Below, piece after piece: positions 62,028-64,000 of a DNA stretch of 64,000 nucleotides. Below the pieces are notes generated by a model. That model had not been told where the DNA came from. It did not search any database and saw nothing but the letters and a program-made list of their open reading frames with translations. Origin of the DNA: Rhodocyclus tenuis (lineage in GTDB: Bacteria; Pseudomonadota; Gammaproteobacteria; Burkholderiales; Rhodocyclaceae). The stretch is taken from assembly GCF_014197755.1 (NCBI RefSeq), contig NZ_JACIGE010000014.1:1-64000 (forward strand), written 5' to 3'. Numbering within the stretch: the first letter of the stretch is position 1; every line of letters starts with the position of its first letter. Position numbers and translations under genes: made by a program.

Positions 62028-62830
62028 GCGAAGCGGTCGCCCGTATCGGTTTCGGACAGGTGATGCACCACCGGCTGCGGCCGGCGGAGCACCGCTTCGT
62101 CTACCCGGCGTATTTTTTCCTGCTGCCGCTGACGCGACTCGAGCAGGCGGGCGGGCGACTGTTTTCGATCAACCGCTTCAACCTGTTTTCCTTCCGCTTT
62201 GCCGATTACGGCGCGCGCGATGGTTCGCATCCGCTGCCCTGGGTGCGCGGGCAGCTGGCCGAAGCCGGCGTCGACGCCGACGGCGAGGTCTGGCTGCACA
62301 CCTTTCCGCGCGTGCTTGGCATCAACTTCAACCCGGTCAGCCTGTGGTACTGCCACGACCGCGACGGCGTGTTGCGCGCCGTGCTCGCCGAGGTGAGCAA
62401 CACCTTCGGCGAACGCCACAACTACCTGCTGGCGCATGCCGACGGTCGGCCGGTCGGCAATGGCGAAACGCTTGAGCGGCGCAAGGTCTTCCACGTGTCG
62501 CCGTTCAACGAAGTGGTCGGTGGCTACAGTTTCCGCTTTCACCGGCAGCCCGCCGCCGGTGGCGCGCCCGCTGGCGCGACGCCCGATAGCGGCGAACTGC
62601 GCTTGGCGCGCATCGACTATTCCGATGCCAGCGGCGACCTGCTCTATACCTCGATTACCGGCCGTGTCGCGCCGCTCGACGCCGCGGCGCTGAAGCGCGC
62701 GTTCTTTTCCTATCCGTGGCAGCCGCTTGGCGTGCTCGCGCGCATTCACTGGCAGGCGCTGCAGCTGTGGCGCAAACACGTTCCCTTCTTCAGCAAACCC
62801 GCACCCCCGCTCGAGGAGACCACGCGATGA
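62024..62830 (+). CDS. DUF1365 domain protein
   Basis: DUF1365 protein, 268 aa, starting at GTG 62024, which overlaps the preceding stop (GTGA). The same frame is open far upstream as an arginine-rich shadow of the oxidoreductase gene. Family-typical sequence includes MHHRLRPAEHRFVYPAYFFL, FPRVLGINFNPVSLWYCHD, EVSNTFGERHNYLL and KVFHVSPFNEVVGGYSF. Function is unproven; it travels with FAD oxidoreductase and cyclopropane synthase and is implicated in modified (for example furan) fatty acids in relatives. The stop overlaps the next start (ATGA). Confidence 0.92.
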   Translation: MSEAVARIGFGQVMHHRLRPAEHRFVYPAYFFLLPLTRLEQAGGRLFSINRFNLFSFRFADYGARDGSHPLPWVRGQLAEAGVDADGEVWLHTFPRVLGINFNPVSLWYCHDRDGVLRAVLAEVSNTFGERHNYLLAHADGRPVGNGETLERRKVFHVSPFNEVVGGYSFRFHRQPAAGGAPAGATPDSGELRLARIDYSDASGDLLYTSITGRVAPLDAAALKRAFFSYPWQPLGVLARIHWQALQLWRKHVPFFSKPAPPLEETTR

Positions 62831-64000
62831 ACGCCGCAACCCGCTCACTCGCTTTTCCCCCCGCTGTTGCGCCGGCCGGCGATGGCCTCGGCGTGCCGGC
62901 GGAAAACCTGCCGCGCGGCGCGGTTCTGGCGCTGCGCCTGTTTGCCGGGCTCGCCAGCGGCAGGCTTGACGTGCATTTGCCCGATGGTACGCACCATCGT
63001 TTCGGTAGTCCTGACGCCGACGGCGAAGGTGTGCAGGCAGCGCTGGCCGTCGCCGACTGGGGCGTCTTCGACGAAGCGCTGGCGCGTGGTGACGTCGGCT
63101 TCGCCGAGGCCTACATCGACGGCCGCTGGCAGACGCCCGATCTGGCGGCGCTGCTCACCCTGCTCGCCACCAACCGGCTGGCGATCGAGCGCGCCGTCTA
63201 TGGCAACTGGCGCAGCCTGATCTGGGAACGCCTGCGCCACCTGTTTCGCGCCAACACCCGGCGCGGTTCGCGCAAGAACATCATGGCGCACTACGACCTT
63301 GGCAACGCTTTCTATCGCCAATGGCTCGATCCGACGATGACCTACTCGAGCGCGCTCTATGCCAGCCCCGATCATTCGCTGGCCGACGCGCAACTGGCCA
63401 AGTACCGTCGCATCCTTCGCCGCCTGAACGTGCAGCCCGGCCAGCGCGTGCTCGAGATCGGCTGCGGCTGGGGCGGTTTCGCCGAAACCGCGGCGCGCGA
63501 AGCGGGCGCCTGCGTGCATGGACTGACGCTGTCGCCGGCGCAACTCGAATTCGCGCGCGAACGCATCGCGCGTGCCGGGCTGTCCGATCAGGTCAGCTTC
63601 GAGCTGCGCGATTACCGCGATCTCAAGGGCGAGCGCTTCGACCACATCGTCTCGATCGAGATGTTCGAAGCCGTCGGCGAGCGCTGGTGGCCGGCCTACT
63701 TCAAGTCCCTGCGCCGCCTGCTGGCGCCCGGCGGGCGGGCGATGGTACAGACGATCACCATCCGCGACGATCTGTTTGCGCGCTACCGGCGTGGTACCGA
63801 CTTCATCCAGCAACATGTCTTCCCCGGTGGCATGCTGCCTTCGCCCGCGGTGTTCACGCAGCGCGCTGGCGATGCCGGGCTGGTGGTGCGCGACGCTTTC
63901 GCTTTCGGCGCCGACTACGCGCGCACGCTGGCCGAGTGGGCGAGCACCTTCGAACGCGAACAGCCGGCGATCGCCGCGCAGGGCTTCGATGAGCGCTTCT
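62827..64000 (+). CDS. cfa: Cyclopropane-fatty-acyl-phospholipid synthase (partial)
   Basis: SAM-dependent methyltransferase that acts on unsaturated acyl chains in membrane lipids, cut by the window end after about 391 codons. The N-terminal domain includes VGFAEAYIDGRWQTPDL; RKNIMAHYDLGNAFYRQWLD and MTYSSALY precede the SAM-binding motif VLEIGCGWGGFAETAA; then HIVSIEMFEAVGERWW and TDFIQQHVFPGGMLPS, all typical of Cfa. ATG 62827 overlaps the DUF1365 stop. In LitR/CarH-controlled operons it remodels membranes in response to light. Confidence 0.94.
   Translation, partial: MNAATRSLAFPPAVAPAGDGLGVPAENLPRGAVLALRLFAGLASGRLDVHLPDGTHHRFGSPDADGEGVQAALAVADWGVFDEALARGDVGFAEAYIDGRWQTPDLAALLTLLATNRLAIERAVYGNWRSLIWERLRHLFRANTRRGSRKNIMAHYDLGNAFYRQWLDPTMTYSSALYASPDHSLADAQLAKYRRILRRLNVQPGQRVLEIGCGWGGFAETAAREAGACVHGLTLSPAQLEFARERIARAGLSDQVSFELRDYRDLKGERFDHIVSIEMFEAVGERWWPAYFKSLRRLLAPGGRAMVQTITIRDDLFARYRRGTDFIQQHVFPGGMLPSPAVFTQRAGDAGLVVRDAFAFGADYARTLAEWASTFEREQPAIAAQGFDERF

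Overview
The window looks like a piece of a betaproteobacterial chromosome, probably from the Rhodocyclales (inference from gene content: porin-cytochrome conduit, HiPIP, cytochromes c4, LitR/CarH light cluster, Kup, FolE2). The right third is high-GC chromosome with clean operons. The left two thirds are accessory DNA made of two different mobile elements that meet at the housekeeping gene ssb.

Left element (1 to about 16071): the right part of a Tn7-like transposon. It carries tnsA, tnsB, tnsC and a TniQ/TnsD-type targeting gene, all reading left, and its right end (TGTTCAGG plus GGACAAA-type TnsB-site repeats) lies about 15 bp before the ssb start codon. No left end is visible in the window, so its passengers include at least an H-NS gene and a two-partner secretion, CDI-like operon: outer-membrane transporter, parvulin-type chaperone, 1802-residue exoprotein with a C-terminal toxin domain, and a small immunity gene.

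Second element (about 16563 to 43490): a roughly 27 kb defence island driven by three successive tyrosine recombinases plus a coiled-coil protein. Copies of GGAAAGATTC cluster at both ends. Cargo in order: an orphan IS3 orfA; an SOS-type module (umuC, umuD with a consensus LexA box, thermonuclease, frameshifted yedK/HMCES); a Gabija-like pair (OLD nuclease plus UvrD-like helicase); a 1335-residue nSTAND NTPase with an N-terminal Cap4-like nuclease and a coupled 48-codon gene; a TerY-P triad (VWA, PP2C phosphatase, kinase); a graveyard of Nudix, IS21 and IS3 fragments; a secreted alpha/beta hydrolase; and an unrecognised operon of a 50-aa repeat peptide, a 639-aa TPR protein and a 66-aa HicA-like protein. 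The nSTAND gene and this last operon are the best candidates for undescribed systems.

Chromosomal part (about 43540 to 64000): HiPIP; a DAACS symporter with methylmalonyl-CoA decarboxylase; an SHP-like/diheme cytochrome/cytochrome b set; a leftward operon for trans-outer-membrane electron transfer (decaheme MtrA/MtoA-like cytochrome, MtrB/PioB barrel, two diheme cytochromes c) with an AraC regulator nearby; an HDOD protein; Kup potassium uptake; rfaE2; then a light-response cluster in which a B12-binding MerR (LitR/CarH type) faces folE2, an FAD oxidoreductase, a DUF1365 protein and a cyclopropane-fatty-acid synthase (cut by the window end). Three TTGTCC-N-GGACAA palindromes in and around the divergent gap are likely its operators.
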